DNA from: Selenomonadales bacterium
GTDB taxonomy: Bacteria > Bacillota > Clostridia > Christensenellales > QALW01
Direction: 5' to 3'
DNA length: 64,000 nt
NCBI GenBank assembly: GCA_003150515.1
Contig: QALW01000010.1
Coordinates: 1-64,000 of the forward strand
Notes under the pieces: model-generated
The model's database searches: none
What the model was told of the DNA's origin: nothing
What the model saw: only the letters and a program-made list of their open reading frames with translations
In this document: positions 1-9,178 of the stretch, one piece after another
Layout: every line of letters begins with the position of its first letter
Position numbering within the stretch: the stretch's first letter is position 1
Made by a program: the position numbers and the translations under genes

Positions 1-429
1 AAGAATTAAGGGAGAAGGATAAATAAAAGGGGAGGAGAAAAGCAGGGAGAAAAAAGAAAGATGGGGCGCGCCCTCATTAATGGCTCCGCAGACTGGAGAA
101 GGATAAAAAAGGGGAGAAGGGAAAAGAGAGAGGAGAAAGGAAAGAGCAGGGGGATAAGAGCGGAGCCGGGCGGGCAGGGCCGCGCAGCGATAAAAGGAAG
201 GAGAAAGGCGGATTTCTAGCAGCTTAAGCATTCAAGCGGGGACGCCCCGCCCTTTAAAGGAGGGCGCCGTAAAGAACGTATTAAGGGTCTAGAAAATAAT
301 ATAAGCCCCGAAGCAAAGATGATAACCATAGAATCCATCAACGGCGCCCGGGCCCCTGGCCGGCCGCACGCTGCGCGGCCGGCCAGGGGCCATAAATATA
401 ACCCCGCCCGCTTTGCGCGTTCTAAAAAC
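1..429. other. Gene-free leader region with GC-rich hairpins
   Basis: I see no convincing coding frame here. Positions 1-200 are strongly purine-rich (GGAGAAGGA-like runs) on the plus strand. A small hairpin with 6-bp arms sits at 236-250. A near-perfect 17-bp stem with a 7-base loop sits at 351-391 (core GGCCGGCC) and resembles the palindromes found at gene ends elsewhere in the window. The upstream gene is outside the window, so I cannot say whether the palindrome ends that transcript. Confidence 0.5.
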
Positions 430-484
430 TTTACTCAGATTTAACAATAGCGCACATGAGTATTTTACAAAGGGGAAATATAAT
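430..484 (+). promoter_or_regulatory. Candidate PhoP-dependent promoter of the pst operon
   Basis: TTTACT (430-435) and TTAACA (441-446) lie 11 bases apart as direct repeats. A third match, TTTACA, is at 464-469, and a perfect TATAAT is at 479-484. No good -35 lies 17 bases upstream of the -10. TT(A/T)ACA repeats at 11-base spacing and a missing -35 are known features of PhoP-activated promoters in Firmicutes. The operon encodes its own PhoP/PhoR pair, so autoregulation under phosphate starvation is a reasonable inference. Confidence 0.4.
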
Positions 485-527
485 CTTAGCTGTAAACAAA
501 AAAGAGAAACAAAGAGGAGAGATAATT

Positions 528-1388
528 ATGAAAAAATTTGGTGTATTGGTTGCTATGCTTTTGACTGCGGCCTTGCTCTTTACCGGCTGCGCGCAGCAGG
601 AAGGCTTTGACCCTTCAAACGCAATAGCTACTGTTTCCCGCGAGGAGGGCTCAGGCACCCGCGGCGCTTTTGTAGAGCTGATGGGGCTGGAAGATGAGGA
701 GGGCAACGATTTAACCGACGTCAATGCCGATATAGCGGGCAGCACTTCGGTAATGATGACTAACGTCGCGGGCAATCCTTATGCAATAGGCTATATTTCC
801 TTGGGCTCTTTGGATGCAACGGTCAAAGCCATTAAGGTGGACGGAGTGGCGGCTACGGTAGATGAAATTCTAGCCGGAAATTATAAGGTGTCCCGTCCGT
901 TTAATATTGCCGTAAAGCAGGACAGCCTCAGCGAGGTCGCGCAGGATTTTGTGGATTATATTCTCAGCACGGAGGGCCAGGCCGTTATTGAGAAAGCGGG
1001 CTATATTCCTCTTTCGGATACTAAAGCCTATGCCGGCAGCAAGCCCTCGGGCGAAATAAGAGTTTCAGGCTCTTCCAGCGTCTCCCCTGTGATGGAAAAG
1101 CTTATAGAAGCTTATGAAGCTTTGAATACCAACGCGAGCATTCAGCTCCAGGAGACCGATTCAACTTCAGGCATGAACGACGCCATAGAGGGCAGAAGCG
1201 ATATAGGCATGGCCTCGCGCGAGCTTAAACAAAGTGAAACTGAAAGCGGTCTGACCGGTATAGTAATAGCCACCGACGGTATAGCGGTGATTGTAAATAA
1301 AGAAAATCCCATAGAGGATTTGTCCAGCGAGCAGATTAAAAAGATATTCATGGGGCAGGCTGCAAGCTGGGAGGAGTTTGAAGGCTGA
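528..1388 (+). CDS. pstS: Phosphate ABC transporter substrate-binding lipoprotein PstS (permuted order)
   Basis: Binds phosphate outside the cell and passes it to PstCA. The start at 528 follows AAAGAGGAGAG at good spacing. The product has 286 residues, with a lipoprotein signal ending LLFTG-C21. The motif order is unusual: SREEGSGTRGAF (about 37-48), normally in the C-terminal half of PstS, comes first. The normally N-terminal GSSSVSPVMEKL, the DSTSG loop and the IFMG..W segment come last, and the protein ends just after that W. This reads as a circular permutation of the PBP-like fold. I recall the same order in other gut Clostridia, so it is probably functional. It is the first gene of the pst-pho operon and is separated from pstC by a terminator-like hairpin. 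Confidence 0.9.
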   Translation: MKKFGVLVAMLLTAALLFTGCAQQEGFDPSNAIATVSREEGSGTRGAFVELMGLEDEEGNDLTDVNADIAGSTSVMMTNVAGNPYAIGYISLGSLDATVKAIKVDGVAATVDEILAGNYKVSRPFNIAVKQDSLSEVAQDFVDYILSTEGQAVIEKAGYIPLSDTKAYAGSKPSGEIRVSGSSSVSPVMEKLIEAYEALNTNASIQLQETDSTSGMNDAIEGRSDIGMASRELKQSETESGLTGIVIATDGIAVIVNKENPIEDLSSEQIKKIFMGQAASWEEFEG

Positions 1389-1406
1389 TTTAACCGCCTG
1401 AATATT

Positions 1407-1444
1407 AACCGCGGCGAGCGTTGCCCAGACGCTTCCGCGGTTTT
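1407..1444 (+). terminator. Intercistronic terminator/attenuator between pstS and pstC
   Basis: An imperfect stem (AACCGCGG...CCGCGGTT, with a bulge) is followed at once by TTTTAT. Its place between pstS and pstC would give more binding protein than membrane components, as is common in pst operons. A second inverted repeat (CCTTAATCCCGC at 1517-1528 and its complement at 1558-1569) lies further on, before pstC, and may protect or occlude the downstream message. Confidence 0.6.
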
Positions 1445-1609
1445 ATGCAATCTTTGCGCCGGCGCAGAAGCCGGATTGAAAACTATATAGCAGTCAAAAT
1501 AAAACGGCGCTGCGCGCCTTAATCCCGCAGGTTCTGGATAAAATAATCCTGAGCCCCGCGGGATTAAGGCAACGTTCCGATACATTAATAACTATAAACG
1601 GTGATAATT

Positions 1610-2464
1610 ATGTCTTTGAATAAATTGAAAGAAGCCGCTATGCGAATAATATTCCTGATTTCCGCATGCGTATCCATAATCGCAGTAGTGGTTATCTGTG
1701 TGTTCCTGTTTGTCAACGGCGTGCCCGCTATGGCTGAAATAGGATTTTTCGATTTTCTCCTGGGAGAAACCTGGCGCCCTACAAGCGGGCTCTATGGAAT
1801 TATGCCTATGATTCTGGGCAGCATCTATGTTACGGCGGGCGCCATAATAGTAGGAGTGCCATTAGGCCTGCTGACGGCGGTATTTATGGCCTATTTCTGC
1901 CCGCCTAAGCTCTATAAAGTGCTCAAGCCCGCTGTTGAATTAATGGCGGGTATCCCTTCAGTAGTCTATGGATTTTTCGGCCTGGTGGTCATGGTGCCCC
2001 TGGTGCGTACAACCCTGGGCGGCAGGGGGACAAGCATGCTTACGGCTTCTCTGCTGCTGGGCATTATGATTCTGCCCACCATAATAGGCGTAAGCGAATC
2101 GGCCATCAGGGCTGTGCCCCGAAGCTATTATGAGGGTTCATTGGCTCTGGGCGCAACAAAAGAACGCAGCGTGTTCTTTTCAGTGCTTCCCGCTGCCAAA
2201 TCAGGCGTGCTTGCCGCCGTGGTGCTGGGCATAGGCCGCGCAATAGGCGAAACTATGGCCGTTATAATGGTGGCGGGCAATCAGGCGCGAATGCCCGGCG
2301 GCCTGCTCGAGGGCGTGCGCACTCTTACGGCCAATATAGTTATGGAGATGGGCTATGCGCAGGATTTGCATAGAGAAGCTCTGATTGCTACGGCCGTAGT
2401 GCTGTTTGTATTTATTCTTATAATAAATCTCAGCCTGTCCCTGTTAAGAAAGAGGTCTAAATGA
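1610..2464 (+). CDS. pstC: Phosphate ABC transporter permease PstC
   Basis: Inner-membrane permease subunit that pairs with PstA. The product is about 284 residues with an N-terminal membrane helix (IIFLISACVSIIAVVVICVF), further helices and the binding-protein-dependent permease signature EGSLALGATKERSVFFSVLP, which contacts PstB. GETMAVIMVAGN near the end is typical of PstC. I chose ATG 1610, which has GGTGAT just upstream; a GTG in the same frame lies at 1601. The stop is one base from the pstA start, so the two are translationally coupled. Confidence 0.93.
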   Translation: MSLNKLKEAAMRIIFLISACVSIIAVVVICVFLFVNGVPAMAEIGFFDFLLGETWRPTSGLYGIMPMILGSIYVTAGAIIVGVPLGLLTAVFMAYFCPPKLYKVLKPAVELMAGIPSVVYGFFGLVVMVPLVRTTLGGRGTSMLTASLLLGIMILPTIIGVSESAIRAVPRSYYEGSLALGATKERSVFFSVLPAAKSGVLAAVVLGIGRAIGETMAVIMVAGNQARMPGGLLEGVRTLTANIVMEMGYAQDLHREALIATAVVLFVFILIINLSLSLLRKRSK

Positions 2465-2465
2465 T

Positions 2466-3311
2466 ATGAATACGGGGTATAAAAAATCAGTCATGTCCAT
2501 TATTTTAAGGCTGCTGGTGATTATAGCCGCATGCGTCACCGGCGGCGTGCTGCTGTTTATAGTGGGTTATATATTGGTTAAAGGAATTCCCAATTTAAGC
2601 CCTGAGCTTTTTGCCTGGGAGTATAATTCAGACAACCTGAGCATGCTTCCCTCCATTATAAACACTTTGATTATTACGGCAATCTCTCTGGTTATAGCCG
2701 TGCCTCTGGGCATCTTTTCGGCCATATATCTCGTGGAATACGCTAAAAGAGGGAATAAGCTGGTGGGAATAATCAGAATTACAGCTGAAACCCTCTCAGG
2801 AATTCCTTCTATAGTCTATGGGCTCTTCGGCATGCTGTTTTTCGTTACGACGCTTCAGATGGATTATTCCATTCTGGCCGGTTCGCTTACTATGTGCATA
2901 ATGATTCTGCCTCTTATAATGCGCACGACTGAAGAAGCGCTTAAGGCCGTGCCCGATATATACCGCGAGGGCAGCTTCGGCCTGGGAGCCGGGCGCCTGC
3001 GCACGGTATTCCGCGTCGTGCTGCCTTCGGCCGTGCCTGGAATATTGGCCGGCGTAATTTTAAGCATAGGGCGTATAGTGGGCGAAACGGCCGCTCTTAT
3101 ATATACGGCGGGGACTGTGGCCGAAATTCCCCAAAATGTTTTTGAATCAGGACGCACCCTTTCAGTGCATATGTATACTCTCTCAAGAGAAGGGCTGCAT
3201 ATCAATCAAACCTATGCTACAGCCGTGGTGCTGTTGATTTTTGTAATACTTATAAACGGGTTATCCGCCTTCGTGGCTAAAAGAATAACCAAAGGGAGAG
3301 GGGAAACATGA
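2466..3311 (+). CDS. pstA: Phosphate ABC transporter permease PstA
   Basis: Second permease subunit of the high-affinity phosphate importer. The product has 281 residues and several membrane helices. The coupling-helix region [20 protein letters not shown] and the following [15 protein letters not shown] are characteristic of PstA. It starts directly after pstC and overlaps pstB by four bases (ATGA). No unusual features. Confidence 0.94.
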   Translation: MNTGYKKSVMSIILRLLVIIAACVTGGVLLFIVGYILVKGIPNLSPELFAWEYNSDNLSMLPSIINTLIITAISLVIAVPLGIFSAIYLVEYAKRGNKLVGIIRITAETLSGIPSIVYGLFGMLFFVTTLQMDYSILAGSLTMCIMILPLIMRTTEEALKAVPDIYREGSFGLGAGRLRTVFRVVLPSAVPGILAGVILSIGRIVGETAALIYTAGTVAEIPQNVFESGRTLSVHMYTLSREGLHINQTYATAVVLLIFVILINGLSAFVAKRITKGRGET

Positions 3312-4054
3312 AAATACAAATAAGCGGACTGGATCTTTTTTACGGGAATTTTCAGGCGCTCAAAAATATAAATCTGGATATTGAGGAAAAGGAAATTACC
3401 GCTTTTATCGGCCCTTCGGGCTGCGGAAAAAGCACGCTGCTCAAAACTCTCAACAGAATGAACGATTTAGTGGAGGGCTGCAGAATAAACGGCAAGGTAA
3501 CGCTGGACGGCGAGGATATTTATAAGGATTTGGATGTAAACCATCTAAGAAAACGGGTGGGCATGGTGTTCCAAAAGCCCAATCCCTTTCCTATGAGCGT
3601 ATATGATAATATAGCCTACGGCCCGCGCACTCACGGCATACGCTCTAAAGCAAAGCTGGACGATATAGTGGAGCGCTCTTTGAAAAGCGCCGCTATCTGG
3701 GACGAGCTTAAGGACAGGCTGAAAAAGAGCGCGCTGGGGCTTTCGGGCGGCCAGCAGCAAAGATTATGCATAGCCCGGGCTCTGGCGGTAGAGCCGGAAG
3801 TGCTGCTCATGGACGAGCCCACCAGCGCGCTGGATCCTATTTCCACTTCCAGAATAGAAGATCTTGCGGCTGAGCTTAAAAAGAGTTATACTATAGTCAT
3901 AGTGACGCATAATATGCAGCAGGCGGCGCGCATTTCGGATAAGACCGCGTTTTTCCTGCTGGGCGAAATAATTGAATATGCGGATACCGAAAGCCTTTTT
4001 TCCGTGCCCAAGGATAAGCGCACCGAGGATTATATAACAGGGAGGTTTGGCTGA
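3308..4054 (+). CDS. pstB: Phosphate ABC transporter ATPase PstB
   Basis: ATPase that drives PstCA. The product has 248 residues, which is normal. Walker A is GPSGCGKST at residues 35-43, the PstB-typical [17 protein letters not shown] lies around the Q-loop, the ABC signature is LSGGQQQR, and Walker B is [12 protein letters not shown] followed by the H-loop VTHN. The gene overlaps pstA by four bases and phoU by one base (TGATG), so the operon is tightly coupled. Confidence 0.96.
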   Translation: MKIQISGLDLFYGNFQALKNINLDIEEKEITAFIGPSGCGKSTLLKTLNRMNDLVEGCRINGKVTLDGEDIYKDLDVNHLRKRVGMVFQKPNPFPMSVYDNIAYGPRTHGIRSKAKLDDIVERSLKSAAIWDELKDRLKKSALGLSGGQQQRLCIARALAVEPEVLLMDEPTSALDPISTSRIEDLAAELKKSYTIVIVTHNMQQAARISDKTAFFLLGEIIEYADTESLFSVPKDKRTEDYITGRFG

Positions 4055-4713
4055 TGAGAAGCAGATTTGACGAACAACTGGCTATGCTTAATACTGAGCT
4101 GATAGAAATGGGAGCGCTTTGCGAGGAGGCTATAGGTTCGGCGGCGCGCGCGCTGACTGAGAAAAACAAGGCGCTGATTAAGCATACGTTCGCCCTAGAG
4201 GAGGAAATAGACCGCAAGGAAAACCAAATTGAAAATCTCTGCCTTAAGCTGCTGCTTAAGCAGCAGCCGGTAGCCAAGGATCTGCGCCTCATTTCTTCCG
4301 CATTAAAAATGATAACCGATATGGAGCGCATAGGGGATCAGGCAAGGGATATAGCCGAAATAACCGGTTTTGCCTCTAACGCCGGCCTGGCCATAGAAGA
4401 TATAAAAAGAATGGCGGACGAGACGGGCAAAATGGTAACCAGCAGCATAGAAGCCTTCGTGCGCCGCGAATTATCCCTGGCTCAGAAGGTAATAGCTTCG
4501 GACGACGTTGTGGACGGGCTGTTTAATACCATTAAAAACGAGCTGATACAATTTATTAATCAGGATATTCAAAACGGCGAATACGCTATGGACATGCTTA
4601 TGATAGCCAAGTATCTTGAGAGGATTGGCGACCATGCGGTCAATATAGCCGAATGGGTGGAATTTTCCATAACGGGTACTCATCGAAATGACGGCGAGGC
4701 GGAAAATATATGA
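4054..4713 (+). CDS. phoU: Phosphate uptake regulator PhoU
   Basis: Negative regulator linking the Pst transporter to the PhoR kinase. The product has 219 residues and is all helical, with two PhoU repeats carrying the D-ERIGD(Q/H)A metal-binding motifs (MERIGDQARDIAE and LERIGDHAVNIAE). It lies between pstB and the response regulator with start/stop overlaps on both sides, the classical context for this protein. Confidence 0.95.
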   Translation: MRSRFDEQLAMLNTELIEMGALCEEAIGSAARALTEKNKALIKHTFALEEEIDRKENQIENLCLKLLLKQQPVAKDLRLISSALKMITDMERIGDQARDIAEITGFASNAGLAIEDIKRMADETGKMVTSSIEAFVRRELSLAQKVIASDDVVDGLFNTIKNELIQFINQDIQNGEYAMDMLMIAKYLERIGDHAVNIAEWVEFSITGTHRNDGEAENI

Positions 4714-5396
4714 TTTACTGCGTAGAGGATGATCCCGGAATCAGGGAATTGATTGTTTATACTTTGGAGCATTCGGGCTTTGAGGCTAAAGGGTTTGAGC
4801 GCGGGGAAGAATTGTTTCAGGCGCTTAAAGTATGCCGGCCGCAGCTTATACTGCTGGACGTTATGCTGCCCGGCGAGGACGGCATAAGCATTCTTAAACG
4901 CATAAAGGCGGGCGGAAATTCAGTGCCCGTAATTATGGTGACGGCCAAGAGCGCAGAATATGATAAGGTGGTCGGGCTGGACTGCGGGGCGGACGATTAT
5001 ATAACCAAGCCCTTCGGCATGATGGAATTGCTTTCCAGGATTAAAGCGGTGCTGCGCCGCTGCGCGCCTGTAAAAAGCAGGTTTGTTATGGGAGACGTAG
5101 CGCTGGATAACGAGGCGCATACGGTAACGGTTAAAGGCAAAGCGGTAGAATTAACATATAAGGAATTTGAACTGCTGCGCTGCCTTATGGAAAATCCCGG
5201 CAAAGTCTTTACAAGGGATATGCTCCTGGAACGTATCTGGGGCTATGATTTCGGCGGAGAAACCAGAACTGTGGATGTGCATGTGCGCACTCTCAGGCAG
5301 AAGCTGGAGGGCGCCGATATAGTCAGGACTATAAGAGGCGTGGGATACAGCGCGCGCCTGGAGGAGGATACGGATGAAGAAAAGATTCCTACGTAA
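4710..5396 (+). CDS. phoP: Response regulator, PhoB/PhoP type
   Basis: OmpR/PhoB-family transcription factor. The receiver domain occupies residues 1-115, with acidic D7/D8, phospho-acceptor D50, T78 and K100. The C-terminal winged helix (about 128-222) ends in the usual RTVDVHVRTLRQKLE...RGVGY. The start overlaps phoU (ATGA) and the end overlaps the kinase gene by 23 bases. The likely targets are the Pho box upstream of pstS and other phosphate genes. The N-terminus is short (MIYCVEDDPG) but complete. Confidence 0.93.
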   Translation: MIYCVEDDPGIRELIVYTLEHSGFEAKGFERGEELFQALKVCRPQLILLDVMLPGEDGISILKRIKAGGNSVPVIMVTAKSAEYDKVVGLDCGADDYITKPFGMMELLSRIKAVLRRCAPVKSRFVMGDVALDNEAHTVTVKGKAVELTYKEFELLRCLMENPGKVFTRDMLLERIWGYDFGGETRTVDVHVRTLRQKLEGADIVRTIRGVGYSARLEEDTDEEKIPT

Positions 5397-7029
5397 TATT
5401 TTTCTGCTTTCCGCCTTTATAATAATTGTTACCGCCACGCTGGTCAGCAGCGTTATTTACAGACAGTTTTATGAGGAAATGAAGACGGAGGTGCGCCAGG
5501 AGGCCCAACGCATTCGCTTGGAACAGGAACTGGATTTAACTACAACCAGCGGACGGAGAGTGACGCATATCGCGCAGGACGGCGAAGTGCTTTACGACAG
5601 CGAGGCCCAGGCGCAGGATATGGAAAACCATATGGAACGCGAGGAAATCAAGGAAGCCTTTGCAAACGGGGAAGGGGAAGCCTCCAGGCCTTCGGCCACT
5701 TTGGGCATTCAGACTTATTATTATGCCGTGCGGCTGGAGGATGGCAGCGTTGTAAGGGTGGCTCAAAGCACTCAGAGCAGCCTTTCTACTCTCCTGGGCT
5801 GCGTCCCATACGTTGTGCTGATAATCATCCTTGTGTTTCTGGCGGCAATAGTAATAGGCAGGGCGCAGGTCAAACGTATAGTTGAGCCCATAAACAGCAT
5901 GAATTTGGAGGAGCCCCTTTCTAACGATATATATGAGGAGTTTGCGCCTTTGCTGGGGCGGCTGCAAAAGCAAAAGGAGCAGCTCAGCGCGCAGATGGGG
6001 GAATTGAACAGCAGACGGGAGGAATTGGCCTCTATTACAAGCAATATGAACGAAGGGCTGGTCGTATTGAATCAAAAGGGTGTCGTGCTCTCTTTAAACA
6101 ACAGCGCCCGCAGAATTTTCGCCTGCGACAATCAAGACGTATTGGGCAGCCATTATGTAACCCTTAATCGCAGCATGCCCTTTAAAGAAGCGGCGGAAAA
6201 AGCGCTTTCAGGCCAGCGCGGAGATTGCATTAATGAGCTGGACGGCCGTATTTACGAGCTTTTTTCCGCGCCCATTAAGGACGCCGACGGGGAAACTGCG
6301 GGAGCCGTCATGCTGATAATGGACGTTACCGAAAAGGCGGAGGCCGAGCAGCGGCGCCGGGAGTTTACGGCTAATGTTTCTCACGAATTAAAAACTCCGC
6401 TGACCTGCATTATGGGTTATGCCGAATTGTTAAAGGACGGCATGGCGGCAGGGCAGGACGGCGTTAAATTTGCGGCAAAGCTTTATAACGAGGCGGGCAG
6501 GCTTCTGAGCCTTATTGAGGATATAATTAAGCTGTCCCATATAGACGAAGGACAGGAGCTGCTTAAGGAGCGCGTAGAATTGCTTAAACTGGCCGAAGAA
6601 GCCGTTAAAGCGCTTTCGGAAAAGGCGGGAGAGGCCGATGTTTTGCTGGAAATTAAGGGCAGCGAAGCGGAGGTTACGGGCTCGCGTCCGCTGTTATACG
6701 AATTGGTTTATAATCTTATAGATAATGCTGTCAAATATAATAAAAAGGGCGGCAGGGTTACAGTCAGCGTTACGGACGACGGGCAGGGGCCCGTATTAAG
6801 GGTTGAAGATACGGGTATAGGCATAGCGCCTGAATATCAGGACAGGATTTTTGAACGCTTTTACCGCGTGGATAAGAGCAGAACGCGCGAAACGGGAGGC
6901 ACAGGGCTGGGGCTGGCCATTGTTAAGAACGCTGCGGCGCAGCATGGCGCGGAGATAACTCTTGAAAGCGTTCCGGGCCGGGGTTCGGCATTTTCAGTGC
7001 ATTTTAAAGCCGGCGGACAGAAGCTTTAG
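5374..7029 (+). CDS. phoR: Sensor histidine kinase PhoR
   Basis: Membrane kinase partner of the preceding regulator, 551 residues. It has an N-terminal membrane helix (IFLLSAFIIIVTATLVSSVIY), an extracytoplasmic region, a second helix near residues 145-165, then a PAS domain (SITSNMNEGLVVLNQKG onward). The HisKA box is FTANVSHELKTPLT with H337. The HATPase domain has N-box LIDNAVKYN, DTGIGIAPEYQDRIFERFYRVD and GGTGLGLAIVKN. This is the last gene of the phosphate operon; a large composite palindrome begins 17 bases after its stop. Confidence 0.94.
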   Translation: MKKRFLRNIFLLSAFIIIVTATLVSSVIYRQFYEEMKTEVRQEAQRIRLEQELDLTTTSGRRVTHIAQDGEVLYDSEAQAQDMENHMEREEIKEAFANGEGEASRPSATLGIQTYYYAVRLEDGSVVRVAQSTQSSLSTLLGCVPYVVLIIILVFLAAIVIGRAQVKRIVEPINSMNLEEPLSNDIYEEFAPLLGRLQKQKEQLSAQMGELNSRREELASITSNMNEGLVVLNQKGVVLSLNNSARRIFACDNQDVLGSHYVTLNRSMPFKEAAEKALSGQRGDCINELDGRIYELFSAPIKDADGETAGAVMLIMDVTEKAEAEQRRREFTANVSHELKTPLTCIMGYAELLKDGMAAGQDGVKFAAKLYNEAGRLLSLIEDIIKLSHIDEGQELLKERVELLKLAEEAVKALSEKAGEADVLLEIKGSEAEVTGSRPLLYELVYNLIDNAVKYNKKGGRVTVSVTDDGQGPVLRVEDTGIGIAPEYQDRIFERFYRVDKSRTRETGGTGLGLAIVKNAAAQHGAEITLESVPGRGSAFSVHFKAGGQKL

Positions 7030-7046
7030 TTTTTGTTCAGCAATTT

Positions 7047-7230
7047 TTCAGCGCCCCAATATTAAAGGCCAGGGGGGCGGCGCGGAATTTTGGCGGCCGT
7101 AAGGCCGCCAAAATCAATGGAGCAATAGGCGGGGGATAAGCAAGCTTATCCCCCGCCTATTGCTCCATCCGGCCCGGCTTTGAGCCGGGCTCCGCGCCGC
7201 CCCCCTGGCCTTTAATATTGGGGCGCTGAA
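7047..7230. repeat. Composite palindrome E1: 40-bp perfect outer stem enclosing three hairpins
   Basis: The outer arms 7047-7086 and 7191-7230 are perfect reverse complements over 40 bp and contain the shared core GGGGGGCGGCGCGGA. Inside lie three hairpins: 7087-7114, 7117-7168 (long, tip GATAAGC-AA-GCTTATC) and 7172-7190. Folded, this is a cloverleaf or four-way junction. It fills the space between the convergent phoR and M1 peptidase genes and could end both transcripts. There is no T-run, so it is not an ordinary intrinsic terminator. Confidence 0.85.
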
Positions 7231-7245
7231 GAGCAGGCGCTTATG

Positions 7246-8748
7246 CTAATGCAGAATTACTTTGCCTGACAGCCATGCGTCAATCATCTTGCTCACGGGC
7301 AAATTAGTCTGGGCCTGAAATGCCGCTATGTATTCATCCTTAGTTATACTCTTGAATTGATATTTGCTTTGCAGGCTCTGAAGCGCCTTAAAGAACGCCT
7401 CGTCTCCCATCTGCTGATTTAAGGTGTCCAGCATAAGAGCGGTTTTAGTATAAACCATGGTTTCATAGGCCAGGTCGTCTTCAAATTCATTTACCGGCTT
7501 ATTTATTGACATGTTCAGCTCATTATAGCGCTGCCTGAGCTCGGCCATGGCAAAACGGTAATTATTAGATATATAGTAGTTGAAATATGTGCGGTAATCT
7601 TCAGGAGCTTTGGTCTTTTTATAATAGACCATTGTCGAATATTCAGCAAGCCCTTCGTCTATAAATGCTTCGCTTACCTGGTTATTGCCTACGACGCCGT
7701 ACCACCATTGATGAGCGGTTTCATGCACTACTACATGCTCCAAAGTGAGCAGATTCTGAAGCTTATAAAACTGCTTATTTATAAAGACTATATTAGGAAA
7801 TTCCATACCCCCTATAAAGAAATCTGATTCTGCAACGGTATATTGAGGGTAGGGATATACGCCGTATAGCTCGTTGAAAATTTTCATGGAATTTACGGCA
7901 AATTCCAATGCCTTTTTACCCGTTTCTTCATCGGTAAAATAGGAATATACAATAGTATCGCCTACCTGCTCGCTTAAAAGCTTATAATCGGCGCTGAAAA
8001 CACAGGCAAAATCCCGGACGTTGTCCGCCTTTATATTCCAGACTGTTTTCAAGGCGTTGGACTGGTCTTTTTGGGTTATTACGCCGGTGGTTGCGAGAGT
8101 GTATTCCTGAGGAAGAGTAATGGATACCTCGTACAGGGCGGTTTCGCTGAAAAATGGGTCGCCTGTGGCATAATAGGGATTCTTCACAAAGCCTCCGTCA
8201 TAGCCGCAGACTATTGGATACCAGTTGCCCAGATTAACGCCTGAATCGGTATAGCCGAAGCGCCCCGAGGCGTTAGGCAGGGTGAGCGTGAAATCCATTT
8301 CCAGCTTTACCGACCTGTTTTTGCCCAGCCGGGGAATTTTCACGTTAAGAATTTGATTGTTTTCTTCTAATGAGGTTTGAGCCTCTTTGCCGTTTACCCG
8401 TATGTTGGCTGCTTCTATTCCGCCCGTATTAAAGCCGTTAGGATATGCCAATTCCATCCAATCCTGGGGAAAGGGAGCGGTATCCTCCGAGGCGAAGGCG
8501 TTGGGATAGAGATGCAGGCTCAGGCTTTCAAGAGTTTCTCCCGTTTGATTAAGGTAGTTTAATTTCATGCTGCCTCTTATTACATGAGTGGAGGGGGAAT
8601 ATTCGGCCTGAATTTGATATGTGCTTTTCTTTGCATCCCGGCCAGGAGAGGACGGAAGCAATATTAACGTCAGTACGACTACAAGTACGGCTGCCGCGAC
8701 GGCGGCTAACCAAATACGTGTTCTTTTGTCCTTAAGGGAAATCTTCAT
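7246..8748 (-). CDS. Membrane-anchored M1-family metallopeptidase
   Basis: Aminopeptidase N-type zinc peptidase, about 500 residues. The start at 8748 has GGAGGG upstream on the minus strand. The sequence shows one N-terminal membrane segment (IWLAAVAAAVLVVVLTLILLP), a beta-rich N-terminal domain, and the zinc motif H342-E-T-A-H346 followed after 18 residues by E365 (HEXXH-X18-E). The substrate loop GGMEFPN stands where classical M1 enzymes have GAMEN, so side-chain specificity may differ. The C-terminal region is short compared with full aminopeptidase N. It probably trims peptides at the outer membrane face. No operon partners. Confidence 0.88.
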   Translation of the reverse strand: MKISLKDKRTRIWLAAVAAAVLVVVLTLILLPSSPGRDAKKSTYQIQAEYSPSTHVIRGSMKLNYLNQTGETLESLSLHLYPNAFASEDTAPFPQDWMELAYPNGFNTGGIEAANIRVNGKEAQTSLEENNQILNVKIPRLGKNRSVKLEMDFTLTLPNASGRFGYTDSGVNLGNWYPIVCGYDGGFVKNPYYATGDPFFSETALYEVSITLPQEYTLATTGVITQKDQSNALKTVWNIKADNVRDFACVFSADYKLLSEQVGDTIVYSYFTDEETGKKALEFAVNSMKIFNELYGVYPYPQYTVAESDFFIGGMEFPNIVFINKQFYKLQNLLTLEHVVVHETAHQWWYGVVGNNQVSEAFIDEGLAEYSTMVYYKKTKAPEDYRTYFNYYISNNYRFAMAELRQRYNELNMSINKPVNEFEDDLAYETMVYTKTALMLDTLNQQMGDEAFFKALQSLQSKYQFKSITKDEYIAAFQAQTNLPVSKMIDAWLSGKVILH

Positions 8749-9113
8749 ATTATTGCCCTCCGGATTAAGAATTGTTTTATATATATGAGAGGACGAGACA
8801 AAACATGCTTTTGAAAAATATCGGGAGATTAAAAGAGCCTGCGGAGGCGCGGCCCCGCCCACATTTTGCGGCGCGGTATGCGCCGCAAAATAAAGGAGGG
8901 CGCCCTTTTAATATATAGCCTTCTCCTGCGCGTTTTCTTTTTACTCTATTATATTATTTCCAGTTATTTTAGTTTTGGGCGCCCATATATTTAAGGCCCA
9001 CCCGCCCCGCCTCCGGGGCTGAGCGCGCCGCCGCGGCGTTTGACGGCGCCCCCGGGTTATATTAAGGCGCTGTTTAATTGCGCGCGGGCATATTTCCGGG
9101 GGATAAACCCAAA
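8749..9113. other. Gene-free spacer between jag operon and M1 peptidase
   Basis: It contains a hairpin with 11-bp arms at 8863-8891 (ATTTTGCGGCG and its complement) and several GC-rich partial inverted repeats around 9000-9060. No reading frame here looks like a protein. It presumably holds the promoter of the M1 gene near 8760-8860, but I see no clear -35/-10 pair. Confidence 0.4.
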
Positions 9114-9160
9114 AAACGCCGCTCCCCAAAAAACTTAATAGGGGAACGGCGTTTAAAATA
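9114..9160 (-). terminator. Intrinsic terminator of the rpmH-jag operon
   Basis: On the minus strand a 14-bp stem (AAACGCCGTTCCCC with its partner, one G-U) runs straight into a T6 tract. It lies about 25 bases after the jag stop. Confidence 0.8.
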
Positions 9161-9178
9161 ATAACTATATTTACATGC

